Assembly: GCA_035291645.1 (NCBI GenBank)
Contig: DATDRQ010000077.1
Location: 1-57,477, forward strand
Source of the DNA: DATDRQ01 sp035291645
Lineage (GTDB): Bacteria > Chloroflexota > Anaerolineae > Anaerolineales > UBA4823
DNA length: 57,477 bases
Reading direction: 5' to 3'
In this document: positions 23,855 to 33,651 of the stretch, in pieces
Layout: every line of letters begins with the position of its first letter
Position numbering within the stretch: the first letter of the stretch is position 1
Program-made: the position numbers and the translations under genes
Notes under the pieces: generated by a model
The model's input: only the letters and a program-made list of their open reading frames with translations
Database searches by the model: none
Told to the model about the DNA's origin: nothing

Positions 23855-26662
23855 TTAGCGCGAGACCACCATCTTGATCACCTGGCCCTGGCTGTCGAGG
23901 GTCAGGCGGGCGTAATGATGGTGGATAAGCGTCCCGCTGGACTCGGCCGCGTCAGCAACGACCTGCTTGCTGAGCGTCACCACGCTGGATACAGGCGCCG
24001 TTTCTTTCCATTTCCCTGATTTCGCCTGGAAGGTCGAGGTGGCGCAATGGTGACCTATCCCTGTGCAGGTGGACTTGCTCTGGCAGTATGACAGGCTGGC
24101 GTCCAGCATGCCGGGCAGGTACTGCTCGACGGCTTTCTTGATCTTGTCCAGGGTTTCGGAGGGGATAGGGGGTGGTTGTTGCAGGGTGTGGGCGACCGGC
24201 ATGCCGTTCTCCGGGGAGATAGCCGCTCGATCACAGACGGTCTTGACGTGGGCAGGCGGGTGAAGCGGGCGCAGGATCTGCTTCGCGCGCGGGTTGGGAT
24301 CGGAGATCGTCCCTAGCGGATCTCCAAACAACACGAAGGAGATCAGTGTCTTTTGATCCTCGCCGTCCAGGTATCCCTGGCGGCGGTGCATCTCACGCGC
24401 CAGGTGGATCTTCGCCCGGCGCAGCGCTTCCCCGGCGGGCAGGTTCTCGCGCAAGAACTTCCAAAAAGCATGACCCAGCAGGTCGCCGGCGATCAGAGGG
24501 GTAGTGATGGCGCCGTAGGAGGTACAGGTCGAACCGACCACGGCCTGGCTGCCAGAGGAGAGGAATTTGAGCGCCAGGGCTTCCTCGATGCCCTTGCCGT
24601 AGATGTGCGCACCATAGCAGGCCTCGCTGAACACGATCTGGGGCGCCCGGCCGCCGTTGACGACGTCTTGAGGGCGCAGGGCGACCGGGTAATCGGGCTG
24701 GTCGGCGGGGTCGCTCGGGTCGCGCTGCCCGTACCACTCGCTGGCGTCCGGCAAACCGTGCAGGTTGAAATAGGTCAGGCGGGAGGGTGGGATCAATCCT
24801 TGCCTGGGTGGTTTGCCGTTCTTCCCGATAGCCTGTGCTGGAGGCGAAACGAGCATCGAACCCGGATCGCCGATCGGCCGGTAGACCGACAGGGAAGCCC
24901 GGCGCCAGACGGCTGCGGTGTACCCCCAGCTGGGGCGGGGGCGTGAGCGCCTGAAGAGGCGGCTGCGCAGGTTGGTCCACCAGCGAACCCGGCGCGGGCG
25001 CGTGCGGGCGATTTGCTTATGGTAGCCGGCGATCTGACCCAACATTTTGACCAGCGGGGCGGGGTCCCCTTTGCTGCCGGCTGGCAGGCGTCCGACCGGC
25101 CATTCCGGGATGAAGTAGTTTTCGTCGCGGGTGGCGTAAGGATTATCAGAGGGGACGTCGGCGTCGTCGTCGTCGACCGGATTGGGAAGCTTGTGAAACG
25201 GGACGACTTCAGGCCCTCCCACGATCAACAAGGCGCCAATCATTTCCCCATGATGAGCCAGGTTAGCGTCGAGATCGACCAGCGCCAGCTTCAACGACCA
25301 CGGATCGGCTGGCTGGGCAGGCTCTAACTGGAAAGCGCCCATACACTCGGGGTCGTCTGCATAGAGCAGGATTGCGTTCCAATCCCGCCGGGCAGCCACC
25401 GAATCGCGCAAACGTTTGAGCGCCTCGTCGACCTCTTCCATGTGCTCGTCCCCGTATTGCCGGGCGAGCCCATAGCGGGTTGCCAGGAGGACGTACACGG
25501 GGAAGCGCCCGTCGGTGCGGGCCAGCGGACCACGCCCCAGGCTGCTGGCGATCCGCTCCAGTTCGGCCTGCACCGAACGCAAGGTTTCTGGCAGGGCCTG
25601 TACAGGCGCCCCAAGGCGCGTATCCTGTGTCTCAGGCTCCGGCGGGGGAGTGATCAAAGTCGCAGCCAGGGCGGCGTCTACGTATCCCTTTACCGCCCAG
25701 GCGGGACGGGTGGCGGCCTGTGATACTGCGCTCCGGCGGGTGCCCATCAGGACGGTATCGCCCGTGATCGCCGCTGCCTGAGTCACCTGGATTGGTTGGG
25801 TGGCAGCAGGGTCGACCGACCCGGAGGACAGACGGTTCCAACCCAAGGGGGCGGCCACCTCTGCCGGAACCGGGATCACCCAGGGGACTTCCAGAATGTC
25901 TGGCCACAGGTCCCGGTAAGGGTGTTGCCCTCCCCACAGCCGGGTTGCGACCTGACCGGTCACATCCTGTGCGGCAGCCTGGTGCAGTAAGGCTACCCCG
26001 CGCTCCGCCTGACCGGCTTCCATCAGCGCCTCGGCCAGCACCAGCGCAGGCACCAGGCACTCCGGAAAACGCTCGTGGTAGAAATCCGCCAGGTCATGCA
26101 CGGCGCGCGGTGGTAGGTTCATCAATGCAGCGGCTTGCAGGTGGCTGACTGCGACCAGAGCCGGGGCTGATTCTACTAACATCGCCCGGTGGACCAGCTG
26201 CTCGGCTTGATCTGCACGACCCGCGACTATGGCCTGGCGCGCCTGGTGCAACGCCTGCGCCCAGGCCGGGGGCAGGATGGGGCTATCTGCCTGGCTGCCC
26301 AGGGCAAATAAGGCTGCCCGGCAATCCGCGATTTGATAGCCAGAAGCCGACTGGAGCAGGTCAGCCTCTTTCTGGCGTTGCACAACCTCCGCCAGCAATT
26401 CCCAGGCCTGTAAGTCCTCCGGATCGATGCGGCAGGCTCGGTCCAGCAGTTGGCGGGCTTCATTGTACAGGCGCGCCGTTATCAAGACCCGGGCGTATAG
26501 CCGGTTTACCGGCAGGTCGCCTGGGTAATGTGCCAGCCATCCCAGTGCGGCCTGGCGGGCGAAGCGCAAGCTATTGGTCGACAGCGCCGTCCGCAGCAGG
26601 GTGACCAGCTCGGAGCGCGCCAGGATTTTCCGGGTGTAGATTGCAGAAGGCGATTCGCTCAT
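23855..26662 (-). CDS. TPR protein with caspase-fold (C25/CHAT-like) peptidase domain
   Basis: A 935-residue protein. Residues 15-240 are TPR-like helices (ALGWLAHYPGDLPVNRLYARVL, ARQLLDRACRIDPEDLQAWELLA). Residues 385-790 carry a caspase/gingipain-like fold: a Rossmann-like start VYVLLATRYGL, GGPEVVPFHKLPNP, WPVGRLP as in C25 peptidases, His635 in YFNLHG and Cys682 in SEACYG, the usual catalytic dyad order. Residues 835-935 are a separate small domain that resembles the 81-residue protein at 33648-33893. No signal peptide or membrane segment is seen. It is the last gene of the sigma-54-linked cluster, 9 bases after the large TPR gene. Peptidase activity is inferred. Confidence 0.82.
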   Translation of the reverse strand: MSESPSAIYTRKILARSELVTLLRTALSTNSLRFARQAALGWLAHYPGDLPVNRLYARVLITARLYNEARQLLDRACRIDPEDLQAWELLAEVVQRQKEADLLQSASGYQIADCRAALFALGSQADSPILPPAWAQALHQARQAIVAGRADQAEQLVHRAMLVESAPALVAVSHLQAAALMNLPPRAVHDLADFYHERFPECLVPALVLAEALMEAGQAERGVALLHQAAAQDVTGQVATRLWGGQHPYRDLWPDILEVPWVIPVPAEVAAPLGWNRLSSGSVDPAATQPIQVTQAAAITGDTVLMGTRRSAVSQAATRPAWAVKGYVDAALAATLITPPPEPETQDTRLGAPVQALPETLRSVQAELERIASSLGRGPLARTDGRFPVYVLLATRYGLARQYGDEHMEEVDEALKRLRDSVAARRDWNAILLYADDPECMGAFQLEPAQPADPWSLKLALVDLDANLAHHGEMIGALLIVGGPEVVPFHKLPNPVDDDDADVPSDNPYATRDENYFIPEWPVGRLPAGSKGDPAPLVKMLGQIAGYHKQIARTRPRRVRWWTNLRSRLFRRSRPRPSWGYTAAVWRRASLSVYRPIGDPGSMLVSPPAQAIGKNGKPPRQGLIPPSRLTYFNLHGLPDASEWYGQRDPSDPADQPDYPVALRPQDVVNGGRAPQIVFSEACYGAHIYGKGIEEALALKFLSSGSQAVVGSTCTSYGAITTPLIAGDLLGHAFWKFLRENLPAGEALRRAKIHLAREMHRRQGYLDGEDQKTLISFVLFGDPLGTISDPNPRAKQILRPLHPPAHVKTVCDRAAISPENGMPVAHTLQQPPPIPSETLDKIKKAVEQYLPGMLDASLSYCQSKSTCTGIGHHCATSTFQAKSGKWKETAPVSSVVTLSKQVVADAAESSGTLIHHHYARLTLDSQGQVIKMVVSR

Positions 26663-26671
26663 AATATCCGT

Positions 26672-29600
26672 CTATGCATTTTGGGTAACTGGCCGGAGGT
26701 TGTGCACCAGGTTAAGGGCGACCAGCGCTGCCAGCTGGCGGTGGATCAACAGATCGTCTGGCGCCAGATCGGCTGCCCGGCGGAGCATGTTTTCAGCCCC
26801 CGGGTAATCCCGGCTGGCCTTGAGAGCCAGGCCGGCCTGCAGGTAAGGGCGCGGGTCGCGCGGAGAGACCGCCATAGCCTTCTGGTAGGTCTGAAGAGCC
26901 AGGGCTGGCTGCCGGCGGTCGACCTGGGTGGCGCCCAACTCCAGGTAAGTTTCGATCTCGCGAGGCGCCAGCCGGCTGGCTTCGCTCAGGTGGTGAATGG
27001 CCTGGTCGAGCTGTCCGGATTTGCGCAGCAGTCTTCCCAGCTGCAGGTGCAGTTCCGCTTGCTGCTCTGCGGAAATACCCCGCCCCCCGTTGCGCAGACC
27101 GTGTTGGGCAGCCTGGATGGCGGCCTCTGCCTGCCCGGCGCGGGCCAGCGAGTGCGCCAGGAGGGCCAGGATGCTGGCCTCATCTGGGTAACGGTTGACC
27201 AAATCGGCCAATGATTCGAGCGCGGCCTGCTGGCCGCGTGAGCAATCCAGCAAGTTAACCCTTTCGAGCAGGAGGGGCAATGGATCTACAGCCAGCGGGA
27301 TGGCGCGCTCGATGATGTCCAACGCCTCTTCTGAGCAGCCCATTTGCAGCAGGGCTTTCCCGAGCAGGTGAAGCGCCTGGGGTTGGTCCGGCTCGAGTTG
27401 CAGCACCTGTTCGGCGTATTCCTGGGTGGTTTGCGGGTCGCCCTCCTTCAAGGCGATCTCACCCCGCATGAGCATAGGCCCAAGATTGCCTGGAGCCAGG
27501 CCGATGGCGGTTTCGGCGCTCCTGGCAGCCTCGGGGAGGTCACCATTCGCCAGATAAGCCCGGGCCAGCGCCAGGGCGGGCTCCAGGGCAGTCGGGTCGA
27601 TCCGCCGGGCGTGCTCCAAAGCACGCACGGCGCGCCGGGTTTCGCCGTTTTGTAGTAAAGTCTCACCCAGGGCCAGGTGGTGGGCCAAGTGACCCGGTTC
27701 CAGATGGACAGCCTGTTCCAGGTGGTGGATGGCAACAGAGACATCCTCTTGATCGATCTGGATCTGGGCAGCCAGGGCATGCCAGCGCGGCTCCTCCGGC
27801 CACAGGGCCAACGCAGTCTGCAGCGCGTGCAGGCAGGCGGCGGTATCGCCATCCTGGTTGGCTAGGCGTGCTAATAAGATGTGATGGCAGGGTTGGTTTG
27901 GCTGGCGGCTGAGGGCGGCGTTGATGGCAGCCAGCCCATCCCGGACCTGCTCCGGCGTACTGCCCAGAGAGTTCAGCGCCAGAGCAACCTGTACCTGGAC
28001 CTGTGGGTGGAGCGGGGCGCTCCCGGCCTCTGCCTGCGCCATGCGGTAAACCTGCAGGACGTGTTCCAGCTCTCCACAGCGCCGGTGAGCAGCGATAACC
28101 GCTGCGAAGTCATCCGGGTGGGTCGCCAGGTGTTCCAGCGCCTGCAGGCTGTCCCGGCTGTTATGGAAGATCACCTGCCCGCGGGCGGTCCACCGGCGTG
28201 ATTGCATGGAACGGGCGGGTTGGGTTTCACTCGGCGCGTACCGCTGGGCATTCTGGAGAGCTTCTCGGAACTCCTGGTAGGTCTCTTCGGAGAGGGCCTC
28301 CTCACCTGGAGCGTGCACTTCGACCTCCAGATCCTGGCACAGACTCTGGTATTCCGCTCGCAGGGTTAAGGCGCGAACGATCTGCAGGTGCAGGTAAGGC
28401 TCGTGGGGGGCGTATGTCGCCGCGCGCCGGATCAGGTTTAGCCCGATCTCCCATTCTTGCAGGTCGAGGGCTGCCAGACCGGCGCCCAGCAGCGCCGAAC
28501 TATCCATCGCTTGACCGCTAGACTGCACGTCCTGTTCGGACTTCTCTAGAGTCTGGATTGCGACTTGCAGCGTGTTCAGGGCGATGCTGGCATCGCCTCG
28601 CCGGTAAGCCAGGCGCGCCTGCAAGGACAGCACGCGCGCTGCAGACGGGTCGAACTCCATGGCGGCGGTCAGCGCTTCAGCCGCGGCGACTTCTTCCTCC
28701 TGTTCGAGGGCCAGCTCGGCTGCCAGGCAGGCTCCACCTGCCGGGAAATCGTCCGGCAAAGGCAGGGGGATCTGCAGTCGAGCCTGGTCGTTTCGCAGGA
28801 CTGCCCGAGATAATTCTGCCGCGAGCGCCAAAGCCTGGCTGACTTCCCCGGTGACCGGTGCGCCTCTCCAGGCAGCCAGGGCGCGCTCGACATGGTCGAT
28901 GGCTGCCACCAGATCGCCCTGGGAGCGCATCAGCCGGGCGAGGCGAAAATGGGCGGCGGGCTGGTCGGGTTCGATGTTGAGGGCATGTTCCAGGCAGGCC
29001 TGAGCAGCCTGGGGCCGGCCGATCTTGACCAGCAGGTCGGCCCGGTTTAGCTGCAGCTCCCCGTTGTGCGGATCGGACTGAACAGCCCGTTCAAGCAACT
29101 CCAGAGCCTGCTCCGGATTGCCAGACAGGCGGTGGGCATCCGCCAGGTCGCGCAGGATCGCAGGTGGGTTGGTGCCGGACTCGACCAGGGCGCGTTCGAA
29201 TGCGGCGACTGCCGCGCAGGCTTCACCCAGTTCGATCAGCCCTACCCCCGCACGGTGAAGGTCATTCGGATTTACGGATGTATCGCCGATCTGGCGATAA
29301 CTGTTTGTAGCCCCTTGCCGGTCACCGCTGGCATGCTGGATCTGGGCGAGCTTCAGGAGAAGGTCAGAGCGCTTGGGTTCGAGCTGGATTGCCCGGGTGA
29401 GGGTCTTGATCGCTTCCGGCTTCGATCCTAATTCAACCATCTGTCCGGCAAACCAGGCCAGCACGTCGACGTCATCGGGGACCTGCTGGACTGCGCTGTG
29501 GGCTGCTTGGGCGGCCTCCTCAGAAAGGTTAATGGCAGTGTAAGCCTGGGCGAGCACCATGAAGACTTCGGGATCCGGTTTGTCAACCTGAGCGGCGTCG

Positions 29601-32212
29601 TGTAAAGCCGCGACCGTGGTCTCCGGCTGTCCTAACTTTAACGCCGTCCGTCCCAATCCCAAGGACAGGGGGTCTTTCCAGTGTGGGTCGTCTGCCAGAC
29701 CGGCCTCCAGTGCCTGGTAATAGGCCTGCAATGCGCCTGGCAGGTCGCCGCTCTGTTCCAACGCCTGCCCGAGCAGGGCTTGAGCGGTCTTGCGGACGAC
29801 CGGCAGATAGGACCCCTGGTCAATTTTTCGAACCGGTTCGCCATCCAATTCCTCGCCGAGATGGTCAACAACCGGCTCGGTCAATCGCAGCACGCGTTGG
29901 AGCGCTTGGGCGGCTTCTTCCGGCTGTGAACTGACCTTCAACAGGCTCTCGGCGTAGTCCAGGCTGGGATGCGGGTCGTGGGGAGCAGAGTTCACCGCCA
30001 CCGCCAGCGGGCTGAGAGCTGCCTGGGGATCGCCCTGGTCGAGCAGCAGGCGAGCGTAGGCATAAGCCAGTCCTGGGTAAGAAGGGAAATCCAGGAAGGT
30101 GTTCTCGAGAACCTGGCGGGCTTTTTCTGGATGGCCGAGTTGAACCAGGATGCTTCCATAAAGGAGAGCGATGCGAGGCTGGAGAGTAGCGTCCTGTTCG
30201 GCCGGGTTTTGCTTCCCTGCCCGGCCTTTGCCAAGACGGCGGCGGTTGCGCAGGCCCGGTCGCTCGCAGGCCAGTTCGTATGCCTTGCGCAGATTGGTCT
30301 GGGCCTGGGTGACGGCGTCATCCGCCAGGTAGGCCTCCGCCAGGGCCAGGTGGATGGCCGGGTCGTTCGGGACGGCGTGAGAAGCGGCGCTGAGGGTTTC
30401 GGTGGCTTTGGAGGCCTGGCCGCCGCGCTGGTAAGCGCGGGCTAGTGAGAGCCAGGGCTCAGGCTGGTGGGGTGCATGGGTTGTAGCCTGCTGGAAGTGC
30501 TCCATGGCTCCCTGCTCGTCCCCCTGAGCTGCCAGGGCTTCACCAAAGATGGCCTGGGTGAGGCCGTCCTCAGGATTCCGGTCCAGAGCCATCTGACAGG
30601 CTTGAATCGCCCGTTCTGGGTCGCCAGCGTTCAGGCTGCAGCTGGCTAGCGCTCGTAGATCGGAGTCGGTAGGCCAGATCGATTCTTCGGCCGGCGTGAA
30701 GCGCGGCGCCAGTAACTCGCTCCTTTCATGCAATGCAGCCTCCCACTCGCCGGCCCGCTCCAGGCTGGTCGCCAGCAGGCGGCGGTAGGCCGGATCGGCA
30801 GGTTGGAGGGCGACTGCCAGATGAGCGGTATTCACCGCCCCAGTCTCATCGCCTGCCCGCAGATCGGCTAGAGAGAGCGTGGCGAGACGGGCAGCGCTGG
30901 CCGGTTCTAGGCGGCAGGCCAGCGCGGCGGCGCGTTGGGCTTCTTCGAACAGAGACAGCTCCTGGCAGAAGCCGGTCAGGTGAATGAACCAGGGCAGGGC
31001 GCTCTCGATATCCGCTGGAGTGGGGGGTAGGTCGAGAGGCTGGCGATCTTTTTCAGCCAGGTAGGCCAGCGCCTGGCGAGCCGACTGCCGGGCTGAAGAC
31101 CTGTTCCCCGCCCGGTTCGCCTGGTGGGCCAGGATCACCGCCTGGGCTGGGCCGGCTTCCTCCAGGCTGGAGGCGGGCAGCAGGGCAGCGGCATCCTCAA
31201 CCCGCCCGGCCTCGAGCATGCCGGCCAGCAGTCTGGCGGATGGGAGGGCTGTCTGCGGCGCGGAGAGCGCTTCCTGCCAGGCGACCAGGGCTCCATCCAG
31301 GTCTTCTTCTTGGAAGGCTGTGCTGATCTGTGCGGCCAGCTCGGCCTGTAGCTGGCGGGAAATCTTGACCGCTTCGGCGCGGGCTGCGACAGAATGGGAG
31401 GTCTGCCCGGCGATTGCCTGTAAATCCGCCTGCGCTACCAGACCGGTGAGGGCGGCGATCTGAGCGTTTATCCCCACCTCTCCAGCTTCCTGATTTTCTG
31501 GCGGAACTGATAGCACCCGGGTGGCGAGCCTGGCTGCCTGGGATGGGCGGTGGGCTGCCAGCTGCCGGACCAGATCTGCCCCAGCTTGCGGTTCGAGTTT
31601 CTCAATTAATGTGGTAAAAAACCGCTCCTGTTCGGCAGCCGGCAATGGCTGGCACAGGACTGTATTCACCGCCAGCATGCGCAGGGCTGGCTTTTCGCTG
31701 CTGGCGAGCGCCCGTACCAGGGCCTGGCGATCTCCGCAGAGTCCGAATATTATGGTGAAAGATGAGCTCCACTGCGAATAGATCGCCGCCTCACCGCTAT
31801 GGGTCGCCCGGAGGCTGGCGACCGACCCCTCCCAGGAACCGGTCGAGCGGCGCTGGTCATATAGAGCGATCGCCAGCAAGGCCGCCTGGGCCAGGGCTTG
31901 ATCGTCCTCTGCGCCCGCGTACTGGGGGGATTTCTCTTGAGCTTCGAGCGCCTGGAGCGCCTGGTAGCGCAGCTGCGGATCGGGTGGGGCGTCGACTTCC
32001 GGCATGGGCTGGTTTAGCGCCAGGAAAGCCAGGTTGGCGGGCGACCAGGACTGCGGATTGGTTCCCAGGGCCTGCAAGGCGCGCGCGCCGAAGTCTTCGT
32101 CCTGAAGCAGGTCCCAGATGCGGGAGTCCTGGCGCAGAGCGGGGATCACCCAAGGCCAGCTGGCCTCGGGCAGGGCGGATTTCAAAGCGACGATAAATGA
32201 GGTTTGGGCCAT
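26672..32212 (-). CDS. Giant TPR-repeat protein (1846 aa)
   Basis: Almost the whole protein is tetratricopeptide repeats: dozens of 34-residue units with the W-x-x-LG/A-x-A-Y...A...P pattern, for example PEPWLSLARAYQRGGQASKATETL, PGNLGPMLMRGEIAL and PREIETYLELGATQVDRRQPALAL. The first 300 residues are more divergent helical repeats. No enzyme domain, signal peptide or membrane helix is visible, so a cytoplasmic scaffold is likely. The stop is 9 bases before the caspase-like gene, which itself begins with TPR, so the pair likely forms one complex. An Arg/Lys-rich interruption (about residues 655-670) may be a flexible hinge. Confidence 0.88.
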   Translation of the reverse strand: MAQTSFIVALKSALPEASWPWVIPALRQDSRIWDLLQDEDFGARALQALGTNPQSWSPANLAFLALNQPMPEVDAPPDPQLRYQALQALEAQEKSPQYAGAEDDQALAQAALLAIALYDQRRSTGSWEGSVASLRATHSGEAAIYSQWSSSFTIIFGLCGDRQALVRALASSEKPALRMLAVNTVLCQPLPAAEQERFFTTLIEKLEPQAGADLVRQLAAHRPSQAARLATRVLSVPPENQEAGEVGINAQIAALTGLVAQADLQAIAGQTSHSVAARAEAVKISRQLQAELAAQISTAFQEEDLDGALVAWQEALSAPQTALPSARLLAGMLEAGRVEDAAALLPASSLEEAGPAQAVILAHQANRAGNRSSARQSARQALAYLAEKDRQPLDLPPTPADIESALPWFIHLTGFCQELSLFEEAQRAAALACRLEPASAARLATLSLADLRAGDETGAVNTAHLAVALQPADPAYRRLLATSLERAGEWEAALHERSELLAPRFTPAEESIWPTDSDLRALASCSLNAGDPERAIQACQMALDRNPEDGLTQAIFGEALAAQGDEQGAMEHFQQATTHAPHQPEPWLSLARAYQRGGQASKATETLSAASHAVPNDPAIHLALAEAYLADDAVTQAQTNLRKAYELACERPGLRNRRRLGKGRAGKQNPAEQDATLQPRIALLYGSILVQLGHPEKARQVLENTFLDFPSYPGLAYAYARLLLDQGDPQAALSPLAVAVNSAPHDPHPSLDYAESLLKVSSQPEEAAQALQRVLRLTEPVVDHLGEELDGEPVRKIDQGSYLPVVRKTAQALLGQALEQSGDLPGALQAYYQALEAGLADDPHWKDPLSLGLGRTALKLGQPETTVAALHDAAQVDKPDPEVFMVLAQAYTAINLSEEAAQAAHSAVQQVPDDVDVLAWFAGQMVELGSKPEAIKTLTRAIQLEPKRSDLLLKLAQIQHASGDRQGATNSYRQIGDTSVNPNDLHRAGVGLIELGEACAAVAAFERALVESGTNPPAILRDLADAHRLSGNPEQALELLERAVQSDPHNGELQLNRADLLVKIGRPQAAQACLEHALNIEPDQPAAHFRLARLMRSQGDLVAAIDHVERALAAWRGAPVTGEVSQALALAAELSRAVLRNDQARLQIPLPLPDDFPAGGACLAAELALEQEEEVAAAEALTAAMEFDPSAARVLSLQARLAYRRGDASIALNTLQVAIQTLEKSEQDVQSSGQAMDSSALLGAGLAALDLQEWEIGLNLIRRAATYAPHEPYLHLQIVRALTLRAEYQSLCQDLEVEVHAPGEEALSEETYQEFREALQNAQRYAPSETQPARSMQSRRWTARGQVIFHNSRDSLQALEHLATHPDDFAAVIAAHRRCGELEHVLQVYRMAQAEAGSAPLHPQVQVQVALALNSLGSTPEQVRDGLAAINAALSRQPNQPCHHILLARLANQDGDTAACLHALQTALALWPEEPRWHALAAQIQIDQEDVSVAIHHLEQAVHLEPGHLAHHLALGETLLQNGETRRAVRALEHARRIDPTALEPALALARAYLANGDLPEAARSAETAIGLAPGNLGPMLMRGEIALKEGDPQTTQEYAEQVLQLEPDQPQALHLLGKALLQMGCSEEALDIIERAIPLAVDPLPLLLERVNLLDCSRGQQAALESLADLVNRYPDEASILALLAHSLARAGQAEAAIQAAQHGLRNGGRGISAEQQAELHLQLGRLLRKSGQLDQAIHHLSEASRLAPREIETYLELGATQVDRRQPALALQTYQKAMAVSPRDPRPYLQAGLALKASRDYPGAENMLRRAADLAPDDLLIHRQLAALVALNLVHNLRPVTQNA

Positions 32213-32269
32213 GCGTTCACCGGTGCCTGAGCAAGATGGGTTTGGAATTTGCAGGATATCGGATGTGGA

Positions 32270-32593
32270 TTAACTGATCCGGATCACCAACCAGCAGGCG
32301 GCGAGCATCAAGATCAGACCCAGGGCGGAGAGAAACACGCCGATCCCGGCCGCAGTCCGCACCAGGTCATTGGTGGCACCGAGCAGAGCCGAGGCGTTGC
32401 CGACCAAACCGGCGACTTCCTCCGCCATCCCCTTACGGGCCAGCTGAGCGGTCTGGTTCGCCAGGCTGCGCACCTCGCGCCCGGCTGAGCGGACCAACAG
32501 GACGAACATGCCGATCGACAGGCTGATCGCGCCGAAGAGGAAGAGGCCGAGGGCCATTGCCAGCTGTACTTCGATGAGCGTGAACGAGGTCAT
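32270..32593 (-). CDS. Small two-TM membrane protein
   Basis: A 107-residue protein with a membrane segment at about residues 8-34 and a second near 80-105, joined by a charged amphipathic helix (REVRSLANQTAQLARKGMAEEVAGL). A strong AAGGAGG precedes the ATG. The layout, two helices with a soluble coiled middle, resembles small membrane anchors or holin-like proteins, but no family is recognised. It lies between the LCP-like protein and the TPR protein. Confidence 0.7.
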   Translation of the reverse strand: MTSFTLIEVQLAMALGLFLFGAISLSIGMFVLLVRSAGREVRSLANQTAQLARKGMAEEVAGLVGNASALLGATNDLVRTAAGIGVFLSALGLILMLAACWLVIRIS

Positions 32594-32606
32594 ATACTCC
32601 TCCTTG

Positions 32607-33374
32607 TTATCGGGAGGCTCCGAGCAATGGAAACTCGCAGTCTACCATCAATCTGCCCGCCTCCGTCAGGGGCCAGGCGCGGGCGGCCTGGGCCAGGTCG
32701 AGGTCTGTCCGCAGATGAGGGGAAATGCCCCTTACCAGGCGTTGAACTTCCGGTCCGGAGAGCAGCCCACTGGACTGGCGGCAGGCGCTCGCCAGAAGCT
32801 CTGTCTGGCTTTGCTGGACCGTGATGCCATCCCCTTTCGTTCCCGCCAACCCGGCAACCTCGATAGGGCGTGCTTCCCTGGATATCGCCGGTCCCAGGCG
32901 GTTCAACAGGTCCAGGATGGAGGTCAGGCTGGTCGTATCGAGGACCACGTAACCAGTCCACCACAAACGTTCTGCGTGGAGGGAGTCCATGAAGGCTGCC
33001 ACAGGGAGGCCGCGCCGGTCGAGGGCGAACTGTTCCTCCAGTAAAGTCTCTCCCGGGACCGGGAAGACGGGCAACAAAGTCACCTCGGGCTTGCCTGGAA
33101 AGAACAGCGCCAGCCAGGCGCTTTCCAGGCGGGGAGAGGCTGCATCCAGGTCATCCACCCCGAGGATCAACCAGCTATTTTGGCCCGTGGTTGGCTGAGG
33201 GACGGATTCCAATCTAACAGAGCCTTCGTTCCCGGCCAGTCGGTTCATCGAGAGCAATGAACGCCCGATGGGGAGGCCGGCGATCAGGCCGAAGACCAGG
33301 AATAGCAGGAACAGCCTGGCATTTGCCCGGCTGTGTTTCTCTCTGTTCATCCACTCGATCCGCCTGTTCACCAT
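32607..33374 (-). CDS. LCP-like membrane-anchored protein, degenerate
   Basis: About 255 residues: one N-terminal membrane helix (LFLLFLVFGLIAGLPIG), then an extracytoplasmic domain whose pattern follows LytR-CpsA-Psr enzymes, which attach glycopolymers to the wall: SWLILGVDDLD for ILLLGSDSR, a strand-turn-strand ending VTLLPVF, and TGYVVLDTTSLTSILDLLNRLG for the YVVVDFEGFVKLVDALGG region. The conserved Arg of the IPRD motif is missing (FPVPGE here). The start is uncertain: the frame is open into the preceding gene, and ATGs at 33374 and 33350 are both possible. It may be a non-catalytic LCP homologue. Confidence 0.55.
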   Translation of the reverse strand: MVNRRIEWMNREKHSRANARLFLLFLVFGLIAGLPIGRSLLSMNRLAGNEGSVRLESVPQPTTGQNSWLILGVDDLDAASPRLESAWLALFFPGKPEVTLLPVFPVPGETLLEEQFALDRRGLPVAAFMDSLHAERLWWTGYVVLDTTSLTSILDLLNRLGPAISREARPIEVAGLAGTKGDGITVQQSQTELLASACRQSSGLLSGPEVQRLVRGISPHLRTDLDLAQAARAWPLTEAGRLMVDCEFPLLGASR

Positions 33375-33378
33375 TGAT

Positions 33379-33651
33379 CTAGTGACTGAGTAACGCGCTG
33401 AGCAGCGCTGTGAAGAAGCCAATGCTCAACCCGGCAGCCGCCCAGCGTGCCGCCCGAGGCGCGTCCGGCGACCGAAAAAAATTGACAGCCTGCCAGGTCA
33501 TCCGGCTGGCGCTGCTGACCAGCTTCTGCAACAGGGTGGAATCGCTCAACAAATCTATCGCCAGTCGTAAAAAGCCGATCTCGATGCGTGCAGATACCTG
33601 GCGGAAATCAATCGGCGCGTGAAGGAAGGTTGTTTTCATAGGCCGGTTCAA
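33379..33651 (-). CDS. Small C-terminally anchored membrane protein
   Basis: A 90-residue protein with a soluble N-terminal part (helical, LRLAIDLLSDSTLLQKLVSSASRMT) and one hydrophobic segment at about residues 70-88, close to the C-terminus. Its start overlaps the stop of the 81-residue gene by four bases, showing co-translation. No family is recognised. It sits in the FtsZ-like/TPR/caspase cluster and may tether a cytoplasmic partner to the membrane. Confidence 0.65.
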   Translation of the reverse strand: MNRPMKTTFLHAPIDFRQVSARIEIGFLRLAIDLLSDSTLLQKLVSSASRMTWQAVNFFRSPDAPRAARWAAAGLSIGFFTALLSALLSH

